The position numbers and the translations under genes were made by a program. The notes beneath the pieces are model-generated. The model was not told where the DNA came from and ran no database searches. It saw only the letters and a list, made by a program, of their open reading frames with translations. A stretch of DNA of 64,000 nt from Defluviicoccus sp. (lineage in GTDB: Bacteria; Pseudomonadota; Alphaproteobacteria; MPNO01). The stretch is taken from the NCBI GenBank assembly GCA_022823775.1, contig JAJEHI010000171.1, positions 1 to 64,000 on the forward strand, given 5' to 3'. Below, piece by piece: positions 54,247-64,000 of this stretch; the first letter of the stretch is position 1, and each line of letters begins with the position of its first letter.

Positions 54247-54434
54247 CCCGATCTTTCTCACCGGTTCCGGCTTATCGGCCGATTTCGGGCGCGCACGACC
54301 CGGTTCGGCCTCTGTTCACGGCGCCCGCAGTGGATCGCCGGAAACCCGTGTCGACGATGCGGCGTATTCGGGCTTCTTCTGGGGCGTTGATACTTGTCAT
54401 GCGTCCCCACGCCCAGGCGAAGCGTTGCGGTCCC

Positions 54435-54452
54435 TGTATCGTGTGGGATACA
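54435..54452. promoter_or_regulatory. Operator palindrome upstream of toxin-antitoxin genes
   Basis: TGTATC-GTGTGG-GATACA is a perfect 6-bp inverted repeat with a 6-bp centre, eight bases before the toxin GTG. This is the normal size and place for an antitoxin operator, so autoregulation is likely. Confidence 0.6.
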
Positions 54453-54460
54453 AATGGCCA

Positions 54461-54775
54461 GTGACCGAAGTCCGCCAGACGGATGCGTACGAGAACTGGT
54501 TCCGGAGGCTTCGCGACAGGGAAGCGAAGGCGCGGATTCTCGTCAGGGTTAGGCGGCTGGCGCTGGGGAACCCAGGACCAGGAGACGTGCGCCCGGTGGG
54601 CGGAGGCATCTCCGAACTTCGGATCGACCACGGGCCGGGGTATCGCGTGTATTGGTTTCATCCCGATGAGGAAACGGCCGTGCTGTTGCTTGGCGGGGAT
54701 AAAAGCACCCAGCGCCAAGACATTGGGAAAGCCCGCGATCTTGCACGGGAGCTGGCGAAAGGAGGGGATCGATGA
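54461..54775 (+). CDS. RelE/HigB-type toxin (TIGR02683-like)
   Basis: A 104-residue basic protein of the RelE/ParE fold. It starts at GTG (VTEVRQTDAYENWFRRLRDREAKARI) and carries GGGISELRIDHGPGYRVYWF, the family core, ending KARDLARELAKGGDR. Toxins of this type cut mRNA at the ribosome. Its stop overlaps the ATG of the antitoxin (ATGA), giving toxin-first (higBA) order. An in-frame GTG at 54443 lies inside the operator and is less likely. Confidence 0.85.
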   Translation: MTEVRQTDAYENWFRRLRDREAKARILVRVRRLALGNPGPGDVRPVGGGISELRIDHGPGYRVYWFHPDEETAVLLLGGDKSTQRQDIGKARDLARELAKGGDR

Positions 54776-55128
54776 CCGGGTCTGGAAAAGATGTATCGGC
54801 TGCCGGCGCGAAAACGCGGCCTTGGGACGCCGTGGAGTATCTGGAGACCGCGGACGACGCAATCGCCTATCTCGAAGCGGCCTTCGAGGACGGCGATCCG
54901 CAAGTGATTACCGCGGCGCTCGGGGACGTCGCACGTCGCCAGGGCATGACGGCCGTGGCGGCGAAGGCCGGGCTCGGCAGGGAAAGCCTGTACAAGGCGC
55001 TTTCGCGAGACGGCAATCCGGGCTTTGCGACCGTGCTCAACGTCCTCGAAGCTCTGGGTCTGCGGCTCCGCCCGCTGAGCAGGGATCGGGAAACCGTTGC
55101 GCCGGACATGATCGACGAAGCCGGCTGA
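54772..55128 (+). CDS. HigA-type antitoxin (TIGR02684-like)
   Basis: A 118-residue protein. AIAYLEAAFEDGDPQVITAALGDVAR and a helix-turn-helix RQGMTAVAAKAGLGRESLYKAL, with a conserved FATVLNVLEALGLRL, are typical of addiction-module antidotes. It neutralises the overlapping toxin and probably represses the pair by binding the palindrome at 54435-54452. Confidence 0.87.
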   Translation: MTGSGKDVSAAGAKTRPWDAVEYLETADDAIAYLEAAFEDGDPQVITAALGDVARRQGMTAVAAKAGLGRESLYKALSRDGNPGFATVLNVLEALGLRLRPLSRDRETVAPDMIDEAG

Positions 55129-55341
55129 ACTTACGGGTTCTCGCTGCCTCTCACCGATTTATTCGTGCTGAGCGGCGAATCGCTGCCGCCTTCGGCGCAA
55201 CGGGCGTCGGGACAAATCCGGCCATGATGCGGCGGGCGGGCTTTGCGGGAGGACGGGGAGTTGGAAGACTCGACACCGACGGGCTTGCCATGGGTTCCGG
55301 CGGCGGGGACAATCCGCGCGGGCGTCGGGTGGAGCGAAGGG

Positions 55342-56157
55342 ATGGCCACGATTCTCGAAGAAAGACACATCACCGACGCGGAACGCGCTGTCTGGCAAAG
55401 CGACGGCGCGCTCTGCCTGCGGGGCGTGGTGGCGCCGGAATGGCTTGAAACGCTCGCCGAGGGGATCGACGCGGCGATGGGCGATCCGAGCGACGTCGCC
55501 AAGGCCTATGGCGAAGGCGAGAGCCGGTTCCGCACCGACCACGGCATGTTCCTGCGCTTCGAGCAGTTCAGCCGCTTCATGCACGAATCGCCGATGGCGC
55601 GGCTCGCCGCCGAGCTGATGGGGGCGACCCGGATCAACCTTTACGACGAGCATCTGCTGGTCAAGGAACCGGGCACCGATACCCCGACCTGGTGGCACCA
55701 CGACCTGCCCTATTTCCGCATCAAGGGCTCGCAGATCTGCAGCTTCTGGGTCCCGCTCGACCCGGTGACCGAGGCGACGGGCTCGCTCCGGTTCGCCGTG
55801 GGCTCCCACGCGTGGGGAAAGCTGTTCCGCCCGGTGAAGATCGGCCAGGGAGACTTCGTCGCCGAGACCGAGCAGTTCGACGAGACGGTGCCCGATATCG
55901 ACGGCGATCCGGAAAAGTACCCCACGGTCTGCTTCGATCTGGAGCCGGGCGACGTCGCCGTGTTCCACGGGGCGACGCTGCACTCCTCAAGCGGCAATCC
56001 GCTGCCGACGGCGCGCCGCGCGGTCTCGCTGCGCTTCACGGGAGACGACATCACCTGGTATCCGGGGCGCCACTCGCCGACCTTCTACGACGCGCCGCAC
56101 CTGGTGGAAGGCGGGCCGATCGACGCCGAGATCTTCCCCCGCCTCTGGACCCGCTGA
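55342..56157 (+). CDS. Phytanoyl-CoA dioxygenase (PhyH) family protein
   Basis: A 271-residue Fe(II)/2-oxoglutarate enzyme. The iron-binding His-Asp is HHD in WWHHDLPYFRIKG, and the distal His is in FHGATLHSSSGN, with a following Arg in TARRAVSLRF for 2-oxoglutarate. ATG 55342 follows a GGAG; the upstream 33 codons are not part of the fold. The substrate is unknown. It is convergent with RidA. Confidence 0.88.
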   Translation: MATILEERHITDAERAVWQSDGALCLRGVVAPEWLETLAEGIDAAMGDPSDVAKAYGEGESRFRTDHGMFLRFEQFSRFMHESPMARLAAELMGATRINLYDEHLLVKEPGTDTPTWWHHDLPYFRIKGSQICSFWVPLDPVTEATGSLRFAVGSHAWGKLFRPVKIGQGDFVAETEQFDETVPDIDGDPEKYPTVCFDLEPGDVAVFHGATLHSSSGNPLPTARRAVSLRFTGDDITWYPGRHSPTFYDAPHLVEGGPIDAEIFPRLWTR

Positions 56158-56181
56158 CCCGCCGGCCGGACCGCGGCGGCC

Positions 56182-56649
56182 TTACCGGATCTCGAACACC
56201 GCGTCGATCTCGACGGCGGCGTCGAACGGCAGCGAGGGGGCGCTGACGGCGAAGCGCGCGTGCTTGCCGCGGTCGCCGAAGATGTCGACGATCAGGTCGC
56301 TGGCACCGTTGATGACCCTGGGCTGGTCGGTGAAATCCGGCGTCGCGTTGACGAAGCCGCCGAGCTTGACGCAGCGGGTCACCCGGTCGAGGTCGCCGCC
56401 GCAAGCCGCCTTGAGCTGGGCGAGGATATTGATCGCCACGATGCGCGCGCAGGCCTGGCCCTCCTCGACGGTGAAGGCATTCCCCAGCTTGCCGACATGG
56501 CTCAGCCTGCCGTCCCGGTACGGCACCTGTCCCGCGATGAAGACCAGATTGCCGGTCACCACCCAGGGCACGTAATTTGCCGCCGGGGCGGGGGCTTCGG
56601 GCAGGTCGATGCCGAGTTCGGCGAGGCGGGCGTCGATGGCGCCGGTCAT
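56182..56649 (-). CDS. RidA/YjgF family protein
   Basis: A 155-residue protein. GNLVFIAGQVPYRDGRLSHVGKLG and RVTRCVKLGGFVNATPDFTDQPRVIN are typical of the YjgF/YER057c/UK114 family. Many lack the imine-deaminase Arg of RidA or vary in it, so the reaction should not be assumed. It lies downstream of hemF on the same strand, separated by about 98 bp. Confidence 0.88.
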   Translation of the reverse strand: MTGAIDARLAELGIDLPEAPAPAANYVPWVVTGNLVFIAGQVPYRDGRLSHVGKLGNAFTVEEGQACARIVAINILAQLKAACGGDLDRVTRCVKLGGFVNATPDFTDQPRVINGASDLIVDIFGDRGKHARFAVSAPSLPFDAAVEIDAVFEIR

Positions 56650-56747
56650 GGCGGGCTCCTCCGGTAAACGCTGGGTTCCTGAGGCGTTGACTAGCGGCGC
56701 GGCGCCGGCGCGGCAAGAACCGCCCGGCGGGCCGCCCTTCGCCGCGG

Positions 56748-57602
56748 TCACGGCCAGGCGACCATGGGTGGCAGCGACATCAGGATCGCCTCGACATTGC
56801 CCCCGGTCCTGAGCCCGAACTCGGTTCCCCGGTCGTAGAGGAGGTTGAATTCGACATATCGTCCGCGGCGGACGAGCTGATGGGCGCGCTGCGCTTCGGT
56901 CCAGGGCTCCGCCATGCGCTCGCGGACGATTTCGGGATAGGCTTCGAGAACGGCGCTGCCCACGCCCCGGGTAAACGCGAAATCGGCTTCCCAGTCGCCG
57001 CTGTCCAGATTGTCGTAGAAAATGCCGCCTGCGCCGCGGGGCTCGTCGCGATGGGGCAGGAAGAAATACTTGTCGCAGGCTTCCTTGAATCGGGCGTAGC
57101 AGGCGGGATCGTAGGCATCGCAGGCGGCCTTGAGCGCGGCATGGAACGCCGCCGCGGCGTCGGCGTCGGGATAGATCGGGGTCAGGTCGCCACCGCCGCC
57201 GAACCACGCCTTCGTGGTGACGATGAACCGCGTGTTCATGTGCATCGCGGGGACCAGCGGCGAGCGGAGATGCGCGACCAGGGATATGCCGCTCGCCCAG
57301 AAGCGCGGATCGTCGGCCGCGCCCGGAATCCGGTCCCGGAATTCAGGCGAGAACGCGCCGTGCACCGCCGAGAAGTTGACGCCCACCTTCTCGAACACAC
57401 GGCCCTTCATGATCGATATCTCGCCGCCGCCGCCGTCGCCGCCGTCTTCCGTGGGCCGCTTCCAGACGGTGCGCTCGAACCGGCCGGGCGCCCCGGAACC
57501 GCCCTCATGGTCGTCCTCAAGCCCCTCGAAGGCGCCGCAGAAGCGGTCGCGCAGAGTCCTGAACCACGCCGCGGCGCGTTCCTGCAGGACTTCGACGGTC
57601 AC
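56748..57602 (-). CDS. hemF: Oxygen-dependent coproporphyrinogen III oxidase
   Basis: A 284-residue enzyme of heme synthesis. [24 protein letters not shown] and [14 protein letters not shown] (His ligand), then [15 protein letters not shown] and [19 protein letters not shown] are conserved. It ends [10 protein letters not shown], shorter than E. coli HemF, a form I believe is normal in alphaproteobacteria. GTG 57602 is taken as start; a TTG at 57734 would add 44 residues. petABC diverges from it. Confidence 0.9.
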   Translation of the reverse strand: MTVEVLQERAAAWFRTLRDRFCGAFEGLEDDHEGGSGAPGRFERTVWKRPTEDGGDGGGGEISIMKGRVFEKVGVNFSAVHGAFSPEFRDRIPGAADDPRFWASGISLVAHLRSPLVPAMHMNTRFIVTTKAWFGGGGDLTPIYPDADAAAAFHAALKAACDAYDPACYARFKEACDKYFFLPHRDEPRGAGGIFYDNLDSGDWEADFAFTRGVGSAVLEAYPEIVRERMAEPWTEAQRAHQLVRRGRYVEFNLLYDRGTEFGLRTGGNVEAILMSLPPMVAWP

Positions 57603-57877
57603 TTGTTCCGCCCGCGCGAGGCGCGGGCCCCGGGGAATCGCGGGATGTCGGCCCGGTGTGGCGCGGGAAGCATCGGGCTGCCGCTCCGACCTTGATTCGA
57701 CGACGGATTTGATTATACCCGTTCCCCTGTCCAAGGCGCGATTTGCGGTGCGGACATCGGTTTCGGAGGCGGCCGCCCGGCTGCGTCCGAAGGCCGCGTT
57801 GCCGCCCTTCCGGGAGGCAGCTAGTGTTCGCGGTCGCAGAACGGACGTGTTTTCCTGCCCTGCCGAGAGGTTCTTCT

Positions 57878-58429
57878 ATGGCGGATTACGAGGACACCAA
57901 GGCCGGTCACGGCCACGGCGAAACGCGCCGCGATTTCCTCTATTTGGCGACCGGCGCGTTCGGCGCCGCCGGAAGCGCGATCGCCCTGTGGCCGCTGGTT
58001 CACCAGATGAGCCCCGCCGCGGACACCCTGGCGCTGGCGACCACGGAGGTCGATCTGTCGCCCATCGAGCAAGGCCAGAGCATCACCGTGGTGTGGCGCG
58101 GCAAGCCGGTCTTCATTCGCCGCAGGACGGATAAGGAGATCGAGGAAGCGCAAGCGGTCGCGCTCGACGACCTCCCCGATCCCCAGACCGACGCCCAGCG
58201 GACCAAGAAGCCGGAGTGGCTGATCGTCGTCGGCGTCTGCACCCATCTCGGCTGCATTCCCAAAGGCCAGGCGACCGGCGACAGGAAGGGCGACTACGGC
58301 GGCTGGTTCTGCCCCTGCCACGGCTCGCATTACGACACCTCCGGACGCATCCGCAAGGGACCCGCGCCGGAGAACCTGCCGGTCCCCGACTACGAGTTCC
58401 TGTCCGACAGCCTCGTGCGGATCGGGTAG
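57878..58429 (+). CDS. petA: Ubiquinol-cytochrome c reductase iron-sulfur subunit
   Basis: A 183-residue Rieske protein of the bc1 complex. A twin-arginine-like [23 protein letters not shown] forms the membrane anchor (residues 15-40). The cluster motifs are CTHLGC near residue 125 and CPCHGS near residue 147. It carries electrons from ubiquinol to cytochrome c1. It is the first gene of petABC. Confidence 0.95.
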   Translation: MADYEDTKAGHGHGETRRDFLYLATGAFGAAGSAIALWPLVHQMSPAADTLALATTEVDLSPIEQGQSITVVWRGKPVFIRRRTDKEIEEAQAVALDDLPDPQTDAQRTKKPEWLIVVGVCTHLGCIPKGQATGDRKGDYGGWFCPCHGSHYDTSGRIRKGPAPENLPVPDYEFLSDSLVRIG

Positions 58430-58440
58430 GGGGGAAGGTC

Positions 58441-59721
58441 ATGACGCAGCCCTGGATGAATAACCGCCTGGTCCGGTGGATCGACTACCGCCTGCCGATG
58501 TTCTCCTTCATGGAGAAAGAGCTGATCGACTATCCGACGCCGCGCAACCTGAGCTACTGGTGGAATTTCGGTTCGCTGGCGGGGATCGTGCTGGTCATCA
58601 TGATCGTGACCGGCATCGTTCTGGCGATGCACTACACGCCGCATGTCGATTACGCCTTCGACAGCGTCGAGCGCATCATGCGCGACGTGAACTACGGCTG
58701 GCTGATCCGCTATATCCACACCAACGGAGGCTCGGCCTTCTTCATCATCGTCTACATCCACATTTTCCGCGGGCTCTATTACGGCTCCTACAAGTCGCCG
58801 CGCGAGATCCTGTGGATCCTGGGCGTGATCATCCTGCTCTGCATGATGGCGACCGCGTTCATGGGCTACGTCCTGCCGTGGGGCCAGATGAGCTTCTGGG
58901 GCGCGACGGTGATCACCAACCTGTTCTCGGCGGTGCCGATCGTGGGCGACGTCATCGTGACCTGGCTGTGGGGCGGCTTCACGGTCGACAATCCGACGCT
59001 CAACCGGTTCTTCAGCCTGCACTATCTGATGCCGTTCGTGATCGTCGGCGTCGTCGCGCTGCACCTGGTCGCGCTGCACCAGCACGGCTCGGGCAACCCG
59101 CTCGGCATCGACGCCAAGGGGCCGCAGGACAAGATCCCGTTCCACCCGTATTACACGGTGAAGGACATGTTCGGGCTCTGCGCGTTCCTGACGATTTTCG
59201 CCGGCTTCGTCTTCTTCGCGCCCAACTTCTTCGGCGAGCCCGAGAACTACATCCCGGCCGACCCGCTCGTGACGCCGCCGCATATCGTGCCGGAGTGGTA
59301 CTTCCTGCCCTACTACGCGATCCTGCGGTCGATCACCTTCGATGTCTGGTTCCTGTCGGCCAAGCTGATCGGCGTGGTGCTGATGTTCGGTTCCATCCTG
59401 ATCCTGTTCCTGGTTCCGTGGCTCGATCGTTCGCCGGTCCGGAGCGCGCGTTACCGGCCGATCTACAAGCAGCTTTTCTGGGTGCTGGTGATCGATTGCC
59501 TGGTGCTGGGCTGGGTCGGAGGGAACCCGCCGGAAGGCATTTTCGTGATCATCGGGCAGATCGCGACGCTGTACTATTTTGCCCACTTCCTGGTCCTGAT
59601 GCCGCTCCTCTCCTACATCGAGACGCCGCGGCCGCTGCCGACCAGCATCGGCGAACCGGTGCTCGGCGGAAGCGGAGGGCCGCCCGCCGCGGCGGAACAG
59701 CCGATGGAGAAGGCGCAATGA
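58441..59721 (+). CDS. petB: Cytochrome b subunit of bc1 complex
   Basis: A 426-residue membrane protein with eight or nine hydrophobic segments. The heme His pairs are in the helices HxxH-type context [23 protein letters not shown] and [23 protein letters not shown]. The Qo motif [13 protein letters not shown] is intact. It lies 11 bp after petA and its stop overlaps petC (ATGA). Confidence 0.95.
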   Translation: MTQPWMNNRLVRWIDYRLPMFSFMEKELIDYPTPRNLSYWWNFGSLAGIVLVIMIVTGIVLAMHYTPHVDYAFDSVERIMRDVNYGWLIRYIHTNGGSAFFIIVYIHIFRGLYYGSYKSPREILWILGVIILLCMMATAFMGYVLPWGQMSFWGATVITNLFSAVPIVGDVIVTWLWGGFTVDNPTLNRFFSLHYLMPFVIVGVVALHLVALHQHGSGNPLGIDAKGPQDKIPFHPYYTVKDMFGLCAFLTIFAGFVFFAPNFFGEPENYIPADPLVTPPHIVPEWYFLPYYAILRSITFDVWFLSAKLIGVVLMFGSILILFLVPWLDRSPVRSARYRPIYKQLFWVLVIDCLVLGWVGGNPPEGIFVIIGQIATLYYFAHFLVLMPLLSYIETPRPLPTSIGEPVLGGSGGPPAAAEQPMEKAQ

Positions 59722-60482
59722 GGCGGACCGTCGGTGCCATCGTCGCGGCGTTCGTCCTGATCGGCTCGAACCCCGCCCCGGCCGCGGAGGAAGCCGCCGC
59801 GCCGCCCAGCATGAAGTGGACGTTCGACGGTTTGTTCGGTTCGTTCGACCGCGCGGCGCTCCGGCGCGGCTTCCAGGTCTATACCGAAGTCTGCGCGGTC
59901 TGCCATTCGCTGCGGCTGGTCCACTACCGCAACCTGACGGCGATCGGCTTCACGGAGGACCAGGTCAAGGAAATCGCCGCCGAGGTCGAGGTCACCGACG
60001 GCCCCGACGCCGAGGGCGAGATGTTCGACCGCCCCGCCCTGCCGAGCGACCGGTTCGTATCGCCCTTCCCCAACGACAACGCCGCGCGCGCCGCCAACAA
60101 CGGCGCGCTGCCGCCCGATCTCTCGCTGGTCACCAAGTCGCGCATCGGCGGCCCCGACTATATTTACGGGCTGATGGTCGGCTACAGGGACGCGCCGGGC
60201 GACATGGAGATGTCGGAGGGCATGGCCTACAACATGTACTTCCCCGGCCACCAGATCGCGATGCCGGCGCCGCTGAGCGAAGAGCTGGTCGAATACGCGG
60301 ACGGCACCGAGGCGACGGTGCCGCAGATGGCGAAGGACGTGACCGACTTCCTCGTCTGGGCCGCCGAGCCCGAGCTCGAAGAGCGCAAACGCATGGGGGT
60401 CAAGGTCGTACTCTTCCTGATCCTGCTCACGGGGATGCTCTTCGCGGTCAAGCGGGCGGTCTGGTCCAACGTCCCGCACTGA
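59718..60482 (+). CDS. petC: Cytochrome c1
   Basis: A 254-residue protein. A signal peptide ends APAAEE near residue 24. The heme motif is CAVCH ([15 protein letters not shown]). The axial Met is probably in [21 protein letters not shown]-terminal helix ([21 protein letters not shown]) anchors it. The end of petABC is followed by mtnP after 28 bp. Confidence 0.95.
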   Translation: MRRTVGAIVAAFVLIGSNPAPAAEEAAAPPSMKWTFDGLFGSFDRAALRRGFQVYTEVCAVCHSLRLVHYRNLTAIGFTEDQVKEIAAEVEVTDGPDAEGEMFDRPALPSDRFVSPFPNDNAARAANNGALPPDLSLVTKSRIGGPDYIYGLMVGYRDAPGDMEMSEGMAYNMYFPGHQIAMPAPLSEELVEYADGTEATVPQMAKDVTDFLVWAAEPELEERKRMGVKVVLFLILLTGMLFAVKRAVWSNVPH

Positions 60483-60510
60483 CGGCGGCCCGCGCCGCCG
60501 GGGAGACGTC

Positions 60511-61394
<884 letters not shown>

Positions 61395-61398
<4 letters not shown>

Positions 61399-62495
61399 AG
61401 GTCGACGGGATCCCCCGGCGGTCGATTCAGCTCGCCGCCGACGGCGAGACCGTCGAGATCGTCGACCAGACCTTACTGCCGCACCGCTTCGAAACGCGGC
61501 GGCTCGCGACGCTCGAAGACGCGGCGACGGCGATCCGCGACATGCGGGTGCGGGGCGCGCCGCTGATCGGAGCCACCGCGGCCTACGGGCTCTGCTTCGC
61601 CGTCCGGGACGACCCGTCGCTCGCGTCGATCGAAAACGCCTGTGCCGCGCTGCGTGCGACCCGCCCCACGGCGGTCAACCTGGGATGGGCGCTCGACGAC
61701 ATGAAGGCGCGGATGCTGGCGCTCGACGAGACCGGGCGCGCCCGAGCCGCCTTCGCGCGGGCGGCGGAAATCTGCGACGAGGATGTCGCGATCAACGCGG
61801 CGATCGGCGAGAACGGTCTGGGCCTCCTGCGCTCCGCCGCGGATCGGAGGACCGGCCCGGTCAACGTGCTGACCCATTGCAACGCCGGCTGGCTCGCGAC
61901 CGTGGATGGCGGGACCGCGCTCGCTCCGGTCTATGGCGCCCACGATTCCGGAATCGATGTCCACGTCTGGGTGGACGAGACGCGGCCCCGCAACCAGGGC
62001 GCGGGATTGACCGCCTGGGAGCTCGCCGCGCACGGCGTTCCGCACACGGTAATCGTCGACAACGCGGGCGGGCACCTGATGCGCGAAGGCCGGGTCGACC
62101 TCTGCATCACCGGTACCGACCGGACCTGCGCCAACGGGGACGTGTGCAACAAGATCGGCACCTATCTGAAAGCGCTCGCCGCGTCCGACAACGGGGTTCC
62201 GTTCTACGTCGCCCTGCCCGGCCCGACGATCGACTGGACGGCGGAGTCGGGCGCGGAACTGCCCATCGAGGAGCGCGGGGGCGACGAGGTTTCCACCGCG
62301 ACCGGCGAGACGGAAACCGGCGAGGTCCGGACCGTCCGCCTGACCCCGGCGGCGAGTCCGGTATTCAACCCGGCCTTCGACGTGACGCCGGCGCGCCTGG
62401 TAACGGCGCTTATCACCGAGCGCGGCATCGCCGAGGCGTCGGAGGAAGGCCTGCTGTCGCTCTACCCTGAGCGGCGGCGGGCGGCGGCGGGGTAG
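61395..62495 (+). CDS. mtnA: S-methyl-5-thioribose-1-phosphate isomerase
   Basis: A 366-residue enzyme of the eIF2B-like fold that turns methylthioribose-1-phosphate into methylthioribulose-1-phosphate. MRVRGAPLIGATAAYGL, LTHCNAGWLATVDGGTAL (catalytic Cys), and TGTDRTCANGDVCNKIGTYLKAL (catalytic Asp region) match. The following gene is 5 bp further on, giving mtnP-mtnA-aldolase order. Genes for the common MtnB-C-D branch are not in the window. Confidence 0.94.
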
Positions 62496-62500
62496 GTCGG

Positions 62501-64000
62501 ATGCAAAGCCTCTATTCGGCACGGGACGCGGCTTCCACGGTCGCCCGTTACGAGGCGGAGGATGTCCCGGAAGACATCGCGCTCCGGGTCTACACGACGC
62601 GCCTTCTGGGCGGCGACCCCCGCCTCGTCCTTCACGGCGGAGGCAATACGTCGGTCAAGACGGCCGTGCCCGACATGCTGGGCCAATCCGTCGACGTGCT
62701 TTGCGTCAAGGGAAGCGGCTGGGACATGGCCCGTATCGAGCCGTCCGGCCTTCCCGCGGTCCGGCTCGAACCGCTCCGCCGCCTGGCAACGCTCGACAGG
62801 CTCGGCGACGAGGAGATGGTCGCCTACCAGCGCGGCAACCTGCTCGATCCGCAGGCGCCGAATCCCTCGACCGAGACGCTGCTGCACGCCTTTCTGCCGC
62901 ACAGATTCGTCGACCACACCCATGCGGATGCCGTCCTCGCGCTGACCGACCAGCCGGACGGCGAAGCGATCTGCCGCGAGGTTTATGGCGGGACGATGGG
63001 TCTCGTCCCCTACGTCATGCCGGGATTCCAGCTCGCCAGGGCTTGCGCGGCCGCCCACGCCGCCGATCCTTCGATCGAGGGGCTGATCCTCCTCAAGCAC
63101 GGGATCTTCACGTTCGGCGAGACCGCGGAGGAAGCCTACGAACGGATGATCTCCGCCGTCAGCAGGGCGGAAGCGCGCCTGGAACGACGGACGACCTCGG
63201 TGCGGCCGGCGGCCCCGCCGGAGGTGCCGGCGGCTGCTGTCGCGCCGATCCTCAGGGGCCTCGCGAGCGGCGCCGGCCGCCTTGTCCTCGACTTTCGCGG
63301 CGGCGACGAAGTGCGCGCTTTCGTCGACGGGGAAGAGCTCGAGCGCCGCGCGTCGGGTCCGGTGACACCCGATCACGCGATCCGCACCAAGCCGACACCG
63401 CTGATTCTGCCCGCGCCCCAACCGGGCACGTTGGACCGGTTCGAGCGCGACGCCAAGGCCTCGGCCGCCGCCTTCGTGCGCGGCTACGAGGCCTATTTCG
63501 AGCGCAACAACGCGCGCCAGGAGGAACCCAAACGGGCGCTCGACCCCTACCCGCGCGTGATACTGGTGCCGGGGCTCGGGCTGTTCGGGCTCGGCAACTC
63601 GGCAAAAGCGGCGGCGGTGGCCGCCGACCTGGCGGAGACGACGGCCCGGGTCGTCACGGCGGCGGAATCCTTCGGGCGCTTCGAAAGCATCCCGGAAGCC
63701 GACATCTTCGACGTCGAATACTGGTCGCTGGAGCAAGCGAAACTCGGCAAGACCAGCGAGAAGGCACTCTCCCGCCGGATTGTCGCAGTGACCGGCGGGG
63801 CGTCGGGTATCGGCCGGGCAACGGCGGCCGCATTCTCGCGCGAAGGCGCGGAGGTCGCGATCCTCGACCGCGACCGGGAGGCGGCGGATGGAGCGGCGGA
63901 TGCCATCGGAGCCCGCGCCTTCGCCTGCGATGTCACCGATCCGGACTCGGTCGCGGCGGCCTTCGATGCGGTCGCGGAGTCCTTCGGCGGGCTCGACATC
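62501..64000 (+). CDS. Bifunctional class II aldolase / short-chain dehydrogenase (3' end beyond window)
   Basis: A partial frame of 500 codons. The aldolase part (about residues 1-230) has LHGGGNTSVK, the zinc pair H139-x-H141 in VDHTHADAVLAL, and third His200 in LLKHGIFTFGE. A linker (about 230-425) follows, then an SDR part with VTGGASGIGRATAAAFSREG and AILDRDREAA, cut at the window end. The same fusion is known in RhaEW-type enzymes, where an aldolase yields DHAP and an aldehyde that the SDR part then processes. Its position right after mtnA suggests methylthioribulose-1-phosphate as substrate. Confidence 0.88.
   Translation, partial: MQSLYSARDAASTVARYEAEDVPEDIALRVYTTRLLGGDPRLVLHGGGNTSVKTAVPDMLGQSVDVLCVKGSGWDMARIEPSGLPAVRLEPLRRLATLDRLGDEEMVAYQRGNLLDPQAPNPSTETLLHAFLPHRFVDHTHADAVLALTDQPDGEAICREVYGGTMGLVPYVMPGFQLARACAAAHAADPSIEGLILLKHGIFTFGETAEEAYERMISAVSRAEARLERRTTSVRPAAPPEVPAAAVAPILRGLASGAGRLVLDFRGGDEVRAFVDGEELERRASGPVTPDHAIRTKPTPLILPAPQPGTLDRFERDAKASAAAFVRGYEAYFERNNARQEEPKRALDPYPRVILVPGLGLFGLGNSAKAAAVAADLAETTARVVTAAESFGRFESIPEADIFDVEYWSLEQAKLGKTSEKALSRRIVAVTGGASGIGRATAAAFSREGAEVAILDRDREAADGAADAIGARAFACDVTDPDSVAAAFDAVAESFGGLDI

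Noticed and set aside
56748-57602. HemF apparently lacks the C-terminal stretch seen in E. coli HemF
   Set aside because: No frameshifted remainder is visible downstream, and from memory several alphaproteobacterial HemF proteins also end shortly after the PP-V-W motif, so this looks like a lineage form and not damage.

Overview
The window is one high-GC stretch (roughly two thirds G+C or more by eye) of an alphaproteobacterial chromosome. The evidence is the CobS/CobT cobaltochelatase pair next to a DnaJ-domain gene and bolA, a petABC cytochrome bc1 operon, the aminotransferase-ftsK-lolA-xthA neighbourhood, the ubiH / Trm112 / LON-domain / thioredoxin-TPR block, many TRAP transporters and dispersed GC-rich palindromic repeats. 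Gene content (TRAP carriers, a ring-hydroxylating oxygenase, 4-hydroxybenzoate hydroxylase, several glutathione transferases, sulfite dehydrogenase) suggests a respiratory heterotroph that lives on organic acids and aromatics. The species cannot be named from sequence reading alone.

Layout. 0.1-7.7 kb: HAD phosphatase, MFS efflux gene, an intact IS256-family element with 9-bp target duplication, rpmB (L28), cobT-cobS-dnaJ-like, and divergent bolA. 7.6-12.8 kb: TRAP dctPQM, a YbfB-like MFS carrier and a metallo-beta-lactamase-fold hydrolase. 12.8-18.5 kb: TAXI-type TRAP transporter (binding protein plus fused permease), then a two-component Rieske oxygenase (alpha, beta) overlapping an SDR gene. 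18.7-21.6 kb: a second dctPQM on the minus strand. 22.0-22.1 kb: two perfect parS sites. 22.1-26.3 kb: hydantoinase/oxoprolinase A and B genes with an acetone-carboxylase-gamma-like zinc-ribbon gene. 26.5-34.3 kb: periplasmic sulfite dehydrogenase and its cytochrome c, a basic protein, OmpR-type regulator, Crp/Fnr regulator, tandem universal stress protein, a 520-bp island of nested inverted repeats, and a PAS hybrid histidine kinase. 34.3-42.5 kb: phosphatase, xthA, glutamine-amidotransferase-like hydrolase, KamA-type radical SAM enzyme, lolA, ftsK, aminotransferase. 43-47.9 kb: ubiquinone-type hydroxylase, GST, DUF971, Trm112, LON-domain, thioredoxin-TPR, ProXp-ala-like deacylase. 48-54.3 kb: pobA, two more large GSTs, DUF2218, tRNA-Gly, a 59-residue membrane protein, methyltransferase, HMG-CoA lyase, HNH nuclease. 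54.4-64 kb: HigBA-like toxin-antitoxin pair with an operator palindrome, PhyH dioxygenase, RidA, hemF, petABC, and mtnP-mtnA followed by a fused class II aldolase / short-chain dehydrogenase cut by the window end.

Most noteworthy: (1) the twin parS sites, which suggest the window is in the origin-proximal ParB-loading region; (2) mtnP-mtnA-aldolase/SDR, which looks like a fused version of the DHAP shunt for methylthioadenosine or 5-deoxyadenosine salvage; (3) the three-gene HyuA/HyuB/zinc-ribbon unit, a candidate ATP-dependent carboxylase or hydrolase; (4) the TRAP-TAXI plus Rieske oxygenase plus catalytically altered SDR locus; (5) an IS256 insertion that donates the stop codon of an MFS gene. 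I found no prophage, CRISPR array or obvious defence island. Long antisense frames are common here only because of the high GC content and were left out.
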